Assembly (NCBI RefSeq): GCF_002917105.1
Contig: NZ_PQFZ01000002.1
Location: forward strand, 1 to 64,000
Direction: 5' to 3'
Length of the DNA stretch: 64,000 bases
Source: Allobosea psychrotolerans
Lineage (GTDB): Bacteria; Pseudomonadota; Alphaproteobacteria; Rhizobiales; Beijerinckiaceae
Shown: positions 1 to 7,714 of the stretch, one piece after another
Position numbering within the stretch: position 1 is the stretch's first letter
Layout: the number at the start of each line of letters is the position of its first letter
The notes under the pieces: model-generated
What the model was told of the DNA's origin: nothing
Database searches by the model: none
What the model saw: only the letters and a program-made list of their open reading frames with translations
Program-made: the position numbers and the translations under genes

Positions 1-1
1 G

Positions 2-97
2 CTCACACCCTACGAGTTCATCTGCAAATGCTGGACTTCAGAGCCAGAACGATTCAGGCTCGATCCAATCCATCAAATGCCGGGACTGAACACCTAG
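2..97 (+). mobile_element. IS481-family transposase, C-terminal fragment
   Basis: An open frame runs in from the left edge and stops at the TAG at 95-97. It encodes 31 residues that read as the usual end of IS481-family DDE transposases: the stretch LTPYEFICK, then WTSEPERF, then the terminal HQMPGLNT. The body of the transposase lies outside the window, so whether the element is intact cannot be told. No terminal inverted repeat was recognised in the 60 bases after the stop. The family call rests on the characteristic C-terminus alone. Confidence 0.8.
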
Positions 98-194
98 GCC
101 GGAACACCGTTCGCAGGAAGAATCTTGCCCTTCGTGACGCCTCATCGCTCCAGCCTCGGTGTCTGACGCCTCCGGCCAACTGGAAGATCATGCC

Positions 195-890
195 ATGCAT
201 CCACTCCACCGTGAAAATCATCTCGTCGAGCGGATCGGCTGGCTTCGTGCGGCCGTGCTCGGAGCCAATGACGGCATCATCTCGACCTCGAGCTTGGTGG
301 TTGGCGTGGCGGCCGCAGCCAAAACTGCCAATGAAGTACTGGTCGCAGGCGTGGCCGGACTTGTCGCCGGCGCGATGTCGATGGCGGCAGGCGAGTACGT
401 TTCGGTCAGTTCACAGTCGGACACCGAACAGGCGGACATGGCCCGCGAGCGCCGTGAGCTTGCCGAGCAACCTGAGGCCGAACTGGCCGAGTTGACGCAA
501 ATCTATGTCGCGCGCGGGGTTGAGCCAGGCGTCGCCCGCCAGGTCGCGGAGCAGATGAGTGCCAGGAATACCTTCGAGGCTCATTCGCGCGACGAGCTGG
601 GCATGGCTGGTCACATGATCGCCCAGCCAGTCCAGGCGGCTCTGACCTCGGCCATCACCTTCACAGCCGGTGCGGCCATACCCTTGCTGATCGCTCTTAG
701 CGTGCCTGCAGGCTCGATCAGCTGGGCCGTCTCGGCTGGCTCGCTCGTCTGCCTGGCCCTACTCGGAGCAATCGGCGCGCGCATCGGGGGAGCCGATATC
801 CTCAGGCCGACAGTGCGCGTGACATTCTGGGGTGCCTTCGCAATGGCCGCCACATGGGCGATAGGTGCCTTGGTCGGACATGCCGTCTGA
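195..890 (+). CDS. VIT1/CCC1 family iron/manganese transporter
   Basis: A 231-residue membrane protein of the VIT1/CCC1 family, which moves Fe2+ or Mn2+ out of the cytosol. The N-terminus carries the family signature GWLRAAVLGANDGIIST, followed by a hydrophobic segment and the AGAMSMAAGEYVSVSSQ motif. A hydrophilic charged region rich in Glu and Arg (the metal-binding domain in the family) sits mid-protein, and three hydrophobic segments follow. The ATG at 195 is chosen because family members begin only a few residues before GWLRAA and GGAAG lies 10 bases upstream; an in-frame GTG at 159 would add 12 residues. It is the first complete gene after the IS fragment. Confidence 0.88.
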   Translation: MHPLHRENHLVERIGWLRAAVLGANDGIISTSSLVVGVAAAAKTANEVLVAGVAGLVAGAMSMAAGEYVSVSSQSDTEQADMARERRELAEQPEAELAELTQIYVARGVEPGVARQVAEQMSARNTFEAHSRDELGMAGHMIAQPVQAALTSAITFTAGAAIPLLIALSVPAGSISWAVSAGSLVCLALLGAIGARIGGADILRPTVRVTFWGAFAMAATWAIGALVGHAV

Positions 891-934
891 GGCAACCTCG
901 TGCCAAGTCTGTGCCGAGCTGCGAGAGCAGCACG

Positions 935-1189
935 TCACAGCGCGCGGATCTGCTCTTCGAACTCCTCCGGAATGGCACCATGGCGCGCCAGGACGGAGAG
1001 CGCGCTGACCTCGCCGGTTTCATCATCGGCGGTGACATGGATCACGGCGAGCCCCTCGGCCGTGCGCGCCATGCGCTCTCCATCGTTGATCGCGTGATGT
1101 TTCGTCCTCGCCAGCACCCGCTGCCCCGGCACGAGACGCTTGCGATGCGTTTTGAAGGGTTGGAGGAAGAACGTCTCGACATTGGCCAT
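935..1189 (-). CDS. Conserved-looking hypothetical protein, 84 aa
   Basis: A small soluble protein with no recognised domain. The residues are mixed and protein-like (FFLQPFKTHRKRLVPGQR near the start, an acidic end EEFEEQIRAL), and the frame is GC3-rich. No membrane segment or signal peptide is seen. It is convergent with the VIT gene and divergent from the pair of small genes that follows, so it probably has its own promoter in 1190-1248. Function unknown. Confidence 0.55.
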   Translation of the reverse strand: MANVETFFLQPFKTHRKRLVPGQRVLARTKHHAINDGERMARTAEGLAVIHVTADDETGEVSALSVLARHGAIPEEFEEQIRAL

Positions 1190-1248
1190 GGCTTGACTCC
1201 GCAGGCTGCTGTGTTCTCATTACGTTCGCATTTCCGGGAACGCAATCG

Positions 1249-1470
1249 ATGTCGTCACGACAGCTTGAAAAGACCGAACCGGAGGTTTCAGAGCAGGACA
1301 TCGACGACGTCCTGGCCGAATTCGACGGGGATGCCCGGGCGGCGATTCGAGCCCTGCTGCATGATCAGGCTGCGTTGATCCGGGATGCGCAGCAGGCCGT
1401 GTCGCGCGGCTTTATCCGGGGCGTGTTCTCGGCAGGCGCCCGACGCCTGGATGGTGAGGACGAGGTCTGA
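1249..1470 (+). CDS. Hypothetical protein, 73 aa, first gene of a helicase operon
   Basis: A small acidic, probably helical protein (EQDIDDVLAEFDGDARAAIR and LLHDQAALIRDAQQAVSRGF). No family is recognised. Its TGA stop shares one base with the ATG of the next gene, and the helicase gene begins 3 bases after that one, so the three are probably co-transcribed and translationally coupled. A role connected with the helicase is inference from position only. Confidence 0.6.
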   Translation: MSSRQLEKTEPEVSEQDIDDVLAEFDGDARAAIRALLHDQAALIRDAQQAVSRGFIRGVFSAGARRLDGEDEV

Positions 1471-1706
1471 TGGTCCAGAGAAGCAAGCGCAGCCTGTCGC
1501 CGGAAGAGGCCCGCGAGATGCAGGCGAAGCTGAAGGCATTTCACCACGAGGTGCGGAAGTGGTGCGGCGAGATTCCGATCGGCTCAACCCTCTATGTCGC
1601 ATTGGACGCGCTCAATTCATCCCTGATCTTGACCGACCGGCAGTTCAACGCGGCAATTGACGGCGTTCGGTTCCAACGGCACGCCGGCGAGCGTGGGTTG
1701 GAATAG
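1470..1706 (+). CDS. Hypothetical protein, 78 aa, helicase-linked
   Basis: A small basic protein with a helical N-terminal half (LSPEEAREMQAKLKAFHHEV) followed by a compact segment containing KWCGEIPIGSTLYVAL. No family is recognised. It overlaps the upstream gene by one base (TGATG) and is separated from the helicase start by only 3 bases, which is strong operon evidence. It could be a small partner of the helicase, but nothing in the sequence proves this. Confidence 0.6.
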   Translation: MVQRSKRSLSPEEAREMQAKLKAFHHEVRKWCGEIPIGSTLYVALDALNSSLILTDRQFNAAIDGVRFQRHAGERGLE

Positions 1707-1709
1707 CAG

Positions 1710-3782
1710 ATGAACGCCATAGCCCCGATTTCGTATCTCGACACGCTGAACCCTGCGCAACGTCGCGCAGTCATTCACGGCGTCGGCTCCCTTTTCGCGT
1801 CCCCGCTTCTCGTCATTGCCGGTGCCGGTTCGGGCAAGACCAACACGCTCGCCCATCGCGTGGCGCATCTGATGGTCAGCGGCGTCGATCCACGCCGCAT
1901 TCTGCTGATGACCTTCTCGCGTCGCGCGGCCGCGGAGATGGCAAAGCGCGTCGAGCGGATCGCCCGGAAGGTACTTGGCGATGGCGCCGGCGTGCTGGCG
2001 GACGCGCTGACATGGGCAGGCACCTTCCATGGGATCGGCGCGCGCCTGCTGCGTGACTATGCCGACCAGATCGGGCTCGATCCCGCCTTCACGATCCATG
2101 ACCGCGAGGACGCTGCCGACCAGATGAACCTCGTCCGGCACGAGCTCGGCTTTTCCAAGACCGAGACACGCTTCCCGACGAAGGGGACATGCCTTTCGAT
2201 CTATTCGCGCTGCGTGAATGCGGAGATGCCGATCGAGGATGTCCTTGGCCGATCCTTCCCCTGGTGCGTGGCCTGGGCGGCAGAGCTGCGGGACCTGTTT
2301 GCGGCCTATGTCGAGGCCAAGCAGAGCCAGAACGTGCTCGATTACGACGACCTGCTGCTCTACTGGGCCCAGGTCATGGCCGACCCTGACCTTGCCGCCG
2401 ATATCGGCGGGCGCTTCGATCATGTCATGGTCGACGAGTATCAGGACACCAACCGGCTGCAATCCTCGATCCTGCTCGCGATGAAGCCTGGCGGCCACGG
2501 GCTCACCGTCGTCGGCGACGATGCCCAGTCGATCTATTCGTTCAGGGCCGCGACGGTCCGCAACATCCTCGACTTCCCCGCGGCCTTCTCGCCTCCCGCC
2601 GAGATCATCACGCTCGATCAGAACTACCGCTCGACAAGTGCCATCCTGGCGGCAGCCAATGGCGTCATCGACCTGGCGGCCGAGCGCTTCACCAAGAATC
2701 TCTGGACCGATCGGGCAGCCGGCGCGGCGCCGCAACTCGTCAATGTGCGGGATGAGGCCGATCAGGCTCGCTTCATCGCCGAACGGGTGCTGGAGAACCG
2801 CGAGGCGGGGTCCACGCTCAAGCAGCAGGCCGTTCTCTTCCGGGCGTCGCATCACAGCGGCCCGCTGGAGATCGAATTGACCCGGCGCAACATCCCTTTC
2901 GTCAAGTTCGGCGGCTTGAAGTTCCTCGATGCGGCCCACATCAAGGACGTGCTTGCCTTGTTACGCTTCGTCGAAAATCCGCGCGACCGGGTCGCCGGTT
3001 TCCGCATCCTGCAGCTTCTGCCCGGCGTCGGGCCGACCTCGGCGCAGCGCGTGCTCGACCACATGGCCCAAGCCTGCGACCCGATCGCGGCGCTGCATGA
3101 CGCTCCCGCTCCGCCGCGCGCCGGCGAGGACTGGGCAAGCTTCCAGATCGCCGTCGCCGCGTTGCGTTCGGGCGGCTGCGGCTGGCCTGCCGAGATCGAG
3201 CGCGCGCGGCTCTGGTACGAGCCCCATCTGGAGCGCATCCATGAAGATGCCTCGACGCGGCAAGCCGACCTTGTCCAGCTCGAGCAGATCGCCGGAGGCT
3301 ATGCCTCGCGAGAGCGCTTCCTGACCGAACTCACGCTCGATCCGCCTGACGCGACCAGCGATCAGGCCGGAGTGCCACTGCTTGACGAGGACTACCTGAT
3401 CCTTTCGACGATCCATTCGGCCAAGGGCCAGGAGTGGAAATCGGTCTTCGTCATGAACGTCGTCGATGGCTGCATTCCGATCGATCTCGGTGCCGGTACG
3501 TCAGAAGAGATCGAGGAAGAGCGGCGGCTGCTCTACGTCGCAATGACGCGGGCCAAGGACGATCTGCATCTCGTCGTGCCGCAGCGCTTCTTCACCCATG
3601 GCCAATCATCGACCGGCGACCGCCATGTCTATGCGAACCGGACGCGGTTCATTCCCAATGGCCTGCTCGGACATTTCGAGCGCTGCGTCTGGCCGCGCAT
3701 CGCTGCGCAGGACGCCGGCCGGGCACCCAGCAATGGGCCGAGGATCGACGTGCGTGCGCAAATGCGGGGCATGTGGCGATAA
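1710..3782 (+). CDS. UvrD/Rep-family ATP-dependent DNA helicase
   Basis: A 690-residue superfamily 1A helicase. In order: Q motif (LNPAQRRAV, about residue 13), Walker A (AGAGSGKT, 37-44), motif Ia (LMTFSRRAA), DYDDLL, Walker B (VDEYQDTN), motif III (GDDAQSIYSFRAA), motif IV (LDQNYRS), motif V (STIHSAKGQEWKSVFV) and motif VI (LLYVAMTRAKDDL). All catalytic motifs are intact. Such enzymes translocate 3' to 5' on ssDNA and act in repair or replication restart. At 690 residues it is close to E. coli Rep and UvrD in length. Two small hypotheticals lie directly upstream in the same operon and the left border carries an IS fragment, so this may be an accessory helicase besides the chromosomal uvrD; that is inference. 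Confidence 0.92.
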   Translation: MNAIAPISYLDTLNPAQRRAVIHGVGSLFASPLLVIAGAGSGKTNTLAHRVAHLMVSGVDPRRILLMTFSRRAAAEMAKRVERIARKVLGDGAGVLADALTWAGTFHGIGARLLRDYADQIGLDPAFTIHDREDAADQMNLVRHELGFSKTETRFPTKGTCLSIYSRCVNAEMPIEDVLGRSFPWCVAWAAELRDLFAAYVEAKQSQNVLDYDDLLLYWAQVMADPDLAADIGGRFDHVMVDEYQDTNRLQSSILLAMKPGGHGLTVVGDDAQSIYSFRAATVRNILDFPAAFSPPAEIITLDQNYRSTSAILAAANGVIDLAAERFTKNLWTDRAAGAAPQLVNVRDEADQARFIAERVLENREAGSTLKQQAVLFRASHHSGPLEIELTRRNIPFVKFGGLKFLDAAHIKDVLALLRFVENPRDRVAGFRILQLLPGVGPTSAQRVLDHMAQACDPIAALHDAPAPPRAGEDWASFQIAVAALRSGGCGWPAEIERARLWYEPHLERIHEDASTRQADLVQLEQIAGGYASRERFLTELTLDPPDATSDQAGVPLLDEDYLILSTIHSAKGQEWKSVFVMNVVDGCIPIDLGAGTSEEIEEERRLLYVAMTRAKDDLHLVVPQRFFTHGQSSTGDRHVYANRTRFIPNGLLGHFERCVWPRIAAQDAGRAPSNGPRIDVRAQMRGMWR

Positions 3783-3935
3783 TCGGACAGTTGGCACCAG
3801 CGAGCAGGATCGACGCCTCGGCCGAGAAACGCCGTCGCATGATTCCCGGACATCGGCCTCAACCCGATGTCCGGGTATTGGCGAGGTCACGCAAGCGCCC
3901 AGGCCATGGCCCGATCGATCATCGACCGGGCCAAA

Positions 3936-3989
3936 GCTTTCCAGTCAGAATTGGCTTTCCAGTCAGAACCGGCTTTCCCCGTCAGAACA
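3936..3989. repeat. Three tandem 18-bp units
   Basis: Three adjacent copies start at 3936, 3954 and 3972. The common unit reads GCTTTCCAGTCAGAA plus three variable bases; the third copy has CC in place of AG. The third copy covers the stop codon and last codons of the leftward amidohydrolase gene, so the array sits at its 3' end. This is probably a small slipped-strand duplication. Confidence 0.8.
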
Positions 3990-5394
3990 TGTGGAAAGGC
4001 GGCTTGGCGTCAGCCGGCAGGAGCGGCTTATAGGGTGTCCGGACAAGGCGCTCCGCGAAGTCGGCCTTGGCCTTTTCCAGCAATCCCGGTTCGACGAGCA
4101 CGTCCGCCGCGACGCCCGCCATGACCTTGGCGACGTGAACCATGCCCTTATGCGCCAGCGGCGATTGGCCATGGGCCGTCAGTTGCCAGGAATGCCCGGG
4201 CGTGCCGATCGTATAGGTCGCGCCGCGCGCCTGGACCGTGGGAACGGCCCAGGAGACGTCGCCGACATCGGTCGAGCCCATCATCCGCGGTCCCGGCACC
4301 TCCCTGGGGGCGATCGCGTTGCAGAGGGGGAAATCCGTCACAGGCAAGCCCGAGCGGCGAAAGGCGCTTTCGATATGCGCAGGCGTCACGGTCTTCTGCA
4401 TGCGCCTGGCGAAGGCGACGTCGTCCGCATCGAAAGGAGGCGGGCCGAGCCGATCGAAGTTGCGCTGCATCGCATCTTCCAGGGGCGTGTTCCCCAGCAG
4501 GCTGCTCATCGCGCTGACGACTTCGCTGGTGACGGTCGTCTCCGTCATCAGCGCCGCGCCTTCGGCGATTTTCCGGACGCGGGCAACAAGCTCATGCACC
4601 TGGGAGACCATCGTCGCGCGCACGACGTAGCGCAGCCTGGCCTTGGCCTGCACGACATTGGGCGCGATGCCGCCGGCATCGAGATAGGCATAGTGAATGC
4701 GGGCGTCCGAGGGCATATGCTCGCGCATATAGTTGACGCCGACATTCATCAGCTCGGCGGCGTCGAGCGCGGAACGGCCGAGATGCGGCGCGGCGGCGGC
4801 ATGCGAGGCGCGGCCGGAGAACTCGAAATCGAGCGTCGTATTGGCCAGGGATATGGCTGCCGTCACCGCCGCGAAATCGGCCGGATGCCAGGAAATGGCG
4901 ATGTCGACGTCCTTGAAGGCACCGTCCTTGACCATGAAGGCTTTGCCTGCCCCGCCTTCTTCGGCCGGGCAGCCATAATATCGGACACGGCCCTTGAGCC
5001 CACGCTCCGCGAGGAAATCCTTGACCGCCGCGGCCGCCAGCATGGCGCCGGCGCCGAGCAGGTTGTGGCCGCAGCCATGGCCGGCCGGCTGGTGGGGAAG
5101 CGGTTGATGCTCGGACACGCCAGGCGCCTGCGAAAGCTCCGGCAGCGCATCGTATTCCCCGAGGATGGCGATCACCGGCCCATCTTCTCCCGCTTCGCCC
5201 ATGACGGCGGTCGGCAATCCGGCAATGCCCATCTCCACGCGAAATCCCTCGCGCCGCAGCTGCTCGGCATGGGCCGCAGCCGATTTGACCTCGCGGTAGT
5301 TGAGCTCGGGTATTTCAAAGACGCGGTCGCTCAGCTCGATATAGTCGGCCTGCTTTGACTCGACGATAGTCCAAATCCTGTCGGTATTCTGCAC
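3982..5394 (-). CDS. M20-family amidohydrolase, AbgB-like
   Basis: A 470-residue metallo-amidohydrolase that resembles AbgB, the B subunit of p-aminobenzoyl-glutamate hydrolase, along its whole length. Shared features include GEYDAL, GHGCGHNLLG (metal-binding His), CPAEEGGAGK (Glu pair), the dimerisation segment HLGRSALDA, ASTDVGDVSW-like GSTDVGDVSW, and the C-terminal AHKGM. It should cleave an aminoacyl amide in the cytoplasm. A GTG start at 5394 is preferred because GGGAGAAGG lies just upstream and family similarity begins there; an upstream in-frame ATG at 5505 would add 37 residues that do not resemble the family. No abgA partner is adjacent, so the true substrate is open. Confidence 0.85.
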   Translation of the reverse strand: MQNTDRIWTIVESKQADYIELSDRVFEIPELNYREVKSAAAHAEQLRREGFRVEMGIAGLPTAVMGEAGEDGPVIAILGEYDALPELSQAPGVSEHQPLPHQPAGHGCGHNLLGAGAMLAAAAVKDFLAERGLKGRVRYYGCPAEEGGAGKAFMVKDGAFKDVDIAISWHPADFAAVTAAISLANTTLDFEFSGRASHAAAAPHLGRSALDAAELMNVGVNYMREHMPSDARIHYAYLDAGGIAPNVVQAKARLRYVVRATMVSQVHELVARVRKIAEGAALMTETTVTSEVVSAMSSLLGNTPLEDAMQRNFDRLGPPPFDADDVAFARRMQKTVTPAHIESAFRRSGLPVTDFPLCNAIAPREVPGPRMMGSTDVGDVSWAVPTVQARGATYTIGTPGHSWQLTAHGQSPLAHKGMVHVAKVMAGVAADVLVEPGLLEKAKADFAERLVRTPYKPLLPADAKPPFHMF

Positions 5395-5893
5395 AGCCTT
5401 CTCCCGAGATTGCGTTCGCGCCCATAGCTCGTTGATCTTGCATCGGCTTCTTCCGAAACCGCATGACATTTTTCGGGCCAATGCGCTGAAGCCCGCCATC
5501 CGCAACGGCTCGGCATCGCCAGCCCCAGCCGCGCGAGGCTACTACAAGGTGGACGGCAGAACGGCTGAATTTTGCGCCGAAGAATCCGCGATTATTGCGG
5601 GCTGGAGGTTTGCTTGTGCCCCTTCGAAATTCGCGATGCCAGCCCTTATCCGCTCCCGCTTTCGGCGCTTCCCTTCTGCACCAGTTCCGCAAGCTCCGCA
5701 TCGATGGGGCCGGGTCGGTCCATCAACTCAGCGAGGAGGCCCGGGATCGATGGATCCATGCCGGCGTCATCTCGAACGATGCCGTCAACGCTCGAAGCCG
5801 ACAAGAAATCACCCGAGCATTGCGGTGAGGCATATTCTGAGGGGGAGCATTTTGTGAGCCGGCTTTGCGGGGAGGGGGCTGCCAAACCGGCCT
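5395..5893. other. Intergenic region without a convincing gene
   Basis: About 500 bases between the leftward amidohydrolase and the leftward acyl carrier protein gene. The longer frames have poor composition. The most protein-like piece is a leftward 37-codon frame at 5646-5759 (start MDPSIPGLLAELMD, end AESGSG), but it lacks a good ribosome-binding site. The amidohydrolase promoter is expected near the left end of this stretch. Nothing else was recognised. Confidence 0.5.
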
Positions 5894-6172
5894 TTAATCG
5901 GCGGGTTTGGCCTTGGCATTAATCCGGACGATGATCAGATCGACAAGCTGACGAACTGTTTTGCAGGCTTGCATGTCGTTGTCGGGCATGTCGCAGTCGA
6001 ACTCCCGCTCGATCGCGTTCCCGATCAAGGTCAAATCATCGAGCGACAGGCCCAGATCATTTTCCACGCTTGCTGCCGGGTCGAGCTTTTCCTGATGGAC
6101 CAGGCCTTCGGCGGCAATGATCTCCAACAATCGCTCAACGAGCACGGCTTCGCTGCTTGTAAGATCAGACAT
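5894..6172 (-). CDS. Orphan acyl carrier protein-like protein
   Basis: A 92-residue acidic four-helix protein of the acyl carrier family. The phosphopantetheine site region reads DLGLSLDDLTLIGNAIEREF; the Ser is present but the Asp before it in the usual DSL motif is Leu. A C-terminal helix (TVRQLVDLIIVRI) follows. The start is the ATG at 6172, which has GGGAGAAGG 3 bases upstream; an ATG at 6187 is less likely. No ketosynthase, ligase or holo-ACP synthase lies nearby, so its acyl group and partner enzyme are unknown. It may serve a lipid or stress-related acyl transfer rather than bulk fatty-acid synthesis. Confidence 0.8.
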   Translation of the reverse strand: MSDLTSSEAVLVERLLEIIAAEGLVHQEKLDPAASVENDLGLSLDDLTLIGNAIEREFDCDMPDNDMQACKTVRQLVDLIIVRINAKAKPAD

Positions 6173-6393
6173 GCCTTCTCCCGTCATGCTTGCTTACGCC
6201 AGGACGTCACGTCGTCGGCCGCCTCTTGGGAGATCACCCTGCTGCTCCATCGGAAGCATCGCATTTCCCACCCATCTAGTGTGTGCCAAGCGAGCCGGCT
6301 TCTGCAATCACCTCTTGAAGCTCTTCCTGTTCGACCCAAATTCATCCCGCGCGCCCCGCGCAGCGACTGAAAGGAGTTTTTGGAGGACCACCG

Positions 6394-6744
6394 ATGAGCC
6401 AGCCATTGACCGCGATCCTGCCGCCCGCTCGCCAGGGCACGGACGACGCCGCCCTTGACCGGCTTTTGAACCCGAGCCGGTTCTATGAGCGCCCGCGCGA
6501 TGTCCTGCGCGACGATACGCTTCCAAACTCGGAAAAGCGGGCGATCCTGTCGTCCTGGGCGTCCGACGCCTGCGCCGTGGACTCATGTCCGGCGCTCCGG
6601 CACCCACCCTTTGCCTCTCAAGCGGTAAGCTTCGACGAAGTCATGGAGGCGCTCGCAGCGCTCGATCGCGGCGGAAGCGGCAGACCGCTCGGCGATGGAA
6701 GGGCGAACAGACAGGTGGCAACCGGCGACCTGCTGTCCCTGTGA
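6394..6744 (+). CDS. Hypothetical protein, 116 aa, upstream of hsp20 genes
   Basis: A soluble protein without a recognised domain. The middle region is ordered and looks conserved: RFYERPRDVLRDDTLPNSEK, then ILSSWASDACAVDS with two Cys-containing positions, then VSFDEVMEALAALDR. The start has AAAGGAG 15 bases upstream and TGGAGG 6-11 bases upstream of the ATG. The next small gene begins 13 bases after its stop, so the two are likely one transcript. Its function is unknown; the neighbourhood suggests a stress link. Confidence 0.65.
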   Translation: MSQPLTAILPPARQGTDDAALDRLLNPSRFYERPRDVLRDDTLPNSEKRAILSSWASDACAVDSCPALRHPPFASQAVSFDEVMEALAALDRGGSGRPLGDGRANRQVATGDLLSL

Positions 6745-6757
6745 CAAGGAGGTGCGC

Positions 6758-6880
6758 GTGTCCGCTGTCGAATTCATCCAGCGCAGGCGGCTTGTCGACA
6801 AGGCCGGCCTGGCTCGCTTTACGGCTCTGGCGATGCTCGCCGGAGCGAGCGGCTTCATCCTCGCGATCATCCTGACATGA
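6758..6880 (+). CDS. Small single-pass membrane protein, 40 aa
   Basis: A 40-residue frame starts with GTG at 6758 and ends at 6880. AAGGAGG ends 5 bases upstream of the GTG, an almost ideal ribosome-binding site, and decides this start over the longer in-frame GTG region. The protein has a basic N-terminal part (FIQRRRLVDKAG) and one C-terminal hydrophobic helix (ALAMLAGASGFILAIILT). It follows the 116-residue hypothetical closely and is followed at once by a hairpin terminator. Small membrane proteins of this size are often missed by gene callers. Function unknown. Confidence 0.6.
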   Translation: MSAVEFIQRRRLVDKAGLARFTALAMLAGASGFILAIILT

Positions 6881-6884
6881 TCCG

Positions 6885-6910
6885 AGCCCCGCCGAGCTTT
6901 CGGCGGGGCT
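6885..6910 (+). terminator. Hairpin terminator after the small membrane gene
   Basis: A perfect 11-bp stem (AGCCCCGCCGA against TCGGCGGGGCT) with a GCTT loop, beginning 5 bases after the stop codon. There is no strong T run after it, so its efficiency is uncertain, but its placement suits the end of the two-gene transcript. Confidence 0.6.
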
Positions 6911-7017
6911 ACCATGTTTCGAGGGTCGCGCATTCACTCGGGGAACTCTCGTGCGACGTCTGGCGGCGGCCGTTTCCGTGCCATCGAACGGTGCTCACAA
7001 AAAGTGTTGCCGACCCT

Positions 7018-7045
7018 CTTGAACACCCGATGATCTGATCCAAAT
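7018..7045 (+). promoter_or_regulatory. RpoH (sigma-32)-type heat-shock promoter
   Basis: CTTGAA at 7018-7023 and CCAAAT at 7040-7045 are separated by 16 bases. Alphaproteobacterial RpoH promoters read CTTGAA then CCATNT; only one base of the second element differs. Transcription would start near 7052, giving a leader of about 100 bases that contains the thermometer hairpins before the first hsp20 gene. Confidence 0.7.
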
Positions 7046-7076
7046 CGATGATTGTCGATCGCCTTTTACGGGATTG

Positions 7077-7151
7077 GCCGGTTAAGCCGGCGTCGGTGAG
7101 ACCCGGAATGACCGACTTGCACCATGTTGCTCAATGGAGGATGTGGTTATG
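7077..7151 (+). promoter_or_regulatory. ROSE-type RNA thermometer in the hsp20 leader
   Basis: Three consecutive hairpins fill the leader: GCCGG/CCGGC (7077-7091), GTCGGT/ACCGAC (7092-7116) and a last one from 7121 to 7147. In the last hairpin ACCATGTTGCTC (7121-7132) pairs with GAGGATGTGGT (7137-7147) across an AATG loop, leaving the G of TTGCT unpaired. This places the Shine-Dalgarno GGAGG (7136-7140) in the stem. A TTGCT segment with one bulged G opposite AGGA just before an ATG is the signature of ROSE elements, which melt on heat shock to allow translation of small heat-shock genes. The pairing is seen directly; the melting behaviour is inferred from the family. Confidence 0.82.
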
Positions 7152-7625
7152 AGAACCGTCTTCGATTTTTCTCCCCTGTATCGGTCGAGTATCGGCTTCG
7201 ACCGCATTTTCGGCGCGCTGGAAGCCGTGAGCCGGCTGGACCCGGCCGGCAATTGGCCACCTTACGACATCGTCAAGGCCGGCGAAAACGAATATCGCAT
7301 CACGATGGCCGTGGCCGGCTTCTCGCAGGACGAGCTCACGATCACGCATGAGCCGAACCTGCTGATGGTGTCCGGGCAGAAGGCCGGCCAGGACAATGGC
7401 CAATATCTCTACCACGGCATCGCAGAGCGCGCCTTCCAGCGCCGCTTCGAGCTCGCGGGCCACGTCAAGGTCGTAGCCGCCAACCTCGAGAACGGTCTGC
7501 TGGCGGTCGATCTGAAGCGCGAGCTGCCGGAGGAGATGAAGCCGCGCCGGATCGAGATCGCCGCCGGCACCGCGCTGCCCAAAGCCGATCGGCCGCAGAT
7601 CGATTCCGAGAAGCGCGCAGCCTGA
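7149..7625 (+). CDS. Small heat-shock protein, Hsp20/IbpA family
   Basis: A 158-residue holdase chaperone of the alpha-crystallin family. The N-terminal arm (VFDFSPLYRSSIGFDRIF) is typical of the class A, IbpA-like rhizobial sHsps; the alpha-crystallin domain spans about residues 38-130 with YDIVKAGENEYRITMAVAGF near its start and the LENGLLAVDL strand near its end. It binds unfolding proteins in the cytoplasm during heat or oxidative stress. The start at 7149 is set by the GGAGG at 7136-7140; an in-frame ATG at 7134 lies inside the thermometer loop and is unlikely. Expression is expected to need RpoH and opening of the ROSE hairpin. A second hsp20 gene follows 89 bases later. Confidence 0.93.
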   Translation: MRTVFDFSPLYRSSIGFDRIFGALEAVSRLDPAGNWPPYDIVKAGENEYRITMAVAGFSQDELTITHEPNLLMVSGQKAGQDNGQYLYHGIAERAFQRRFELAGHVKVVAANLENGLLAVDLKRELPEEMKPRRIEIAAGTALPKADRPQIDSEKRAA

Positions 7626-7652
7626 GCTGAGGCTGCCTGCAGGCTGACGTGA

Positions 7653-7677
7653 GGCGCCGGGCGAGAAGCCCGGCGCC
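7653..7677 (+). other. Strong intercistronic hairpin between two hsp20 genes
   Basis: A perfect 10-bp stem, GGCGCCGGGC against GCCCGGCGCC, with a GAGAA loop, 27 bases after the first hsp20 stop and 38 bases before the second start. There is no T run. It may act as a partial terminator, an mRNA-stabilising or a processing structure that sets the ratio of the two chaperones. Confidence 0.6.
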
Positions 7678-7714
7678 GGGGCGCATCGTAGTTTTGAACG
7701 CATGGAGGACTGCT

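Noticed and set aside
3598..5358. Rightward 586-codon open frame
   Set aside because: Overlaps the helicase end and lies antisense to the AbgB-like gene, whose motifs are fully conserved on the other strand.
5572..5922. Short rightward frames in the 5.4-5.9 kb gap
   Set aside because: No ribosome-binding site, poor composition and no recognised residues; kept only as an intergenic remark.
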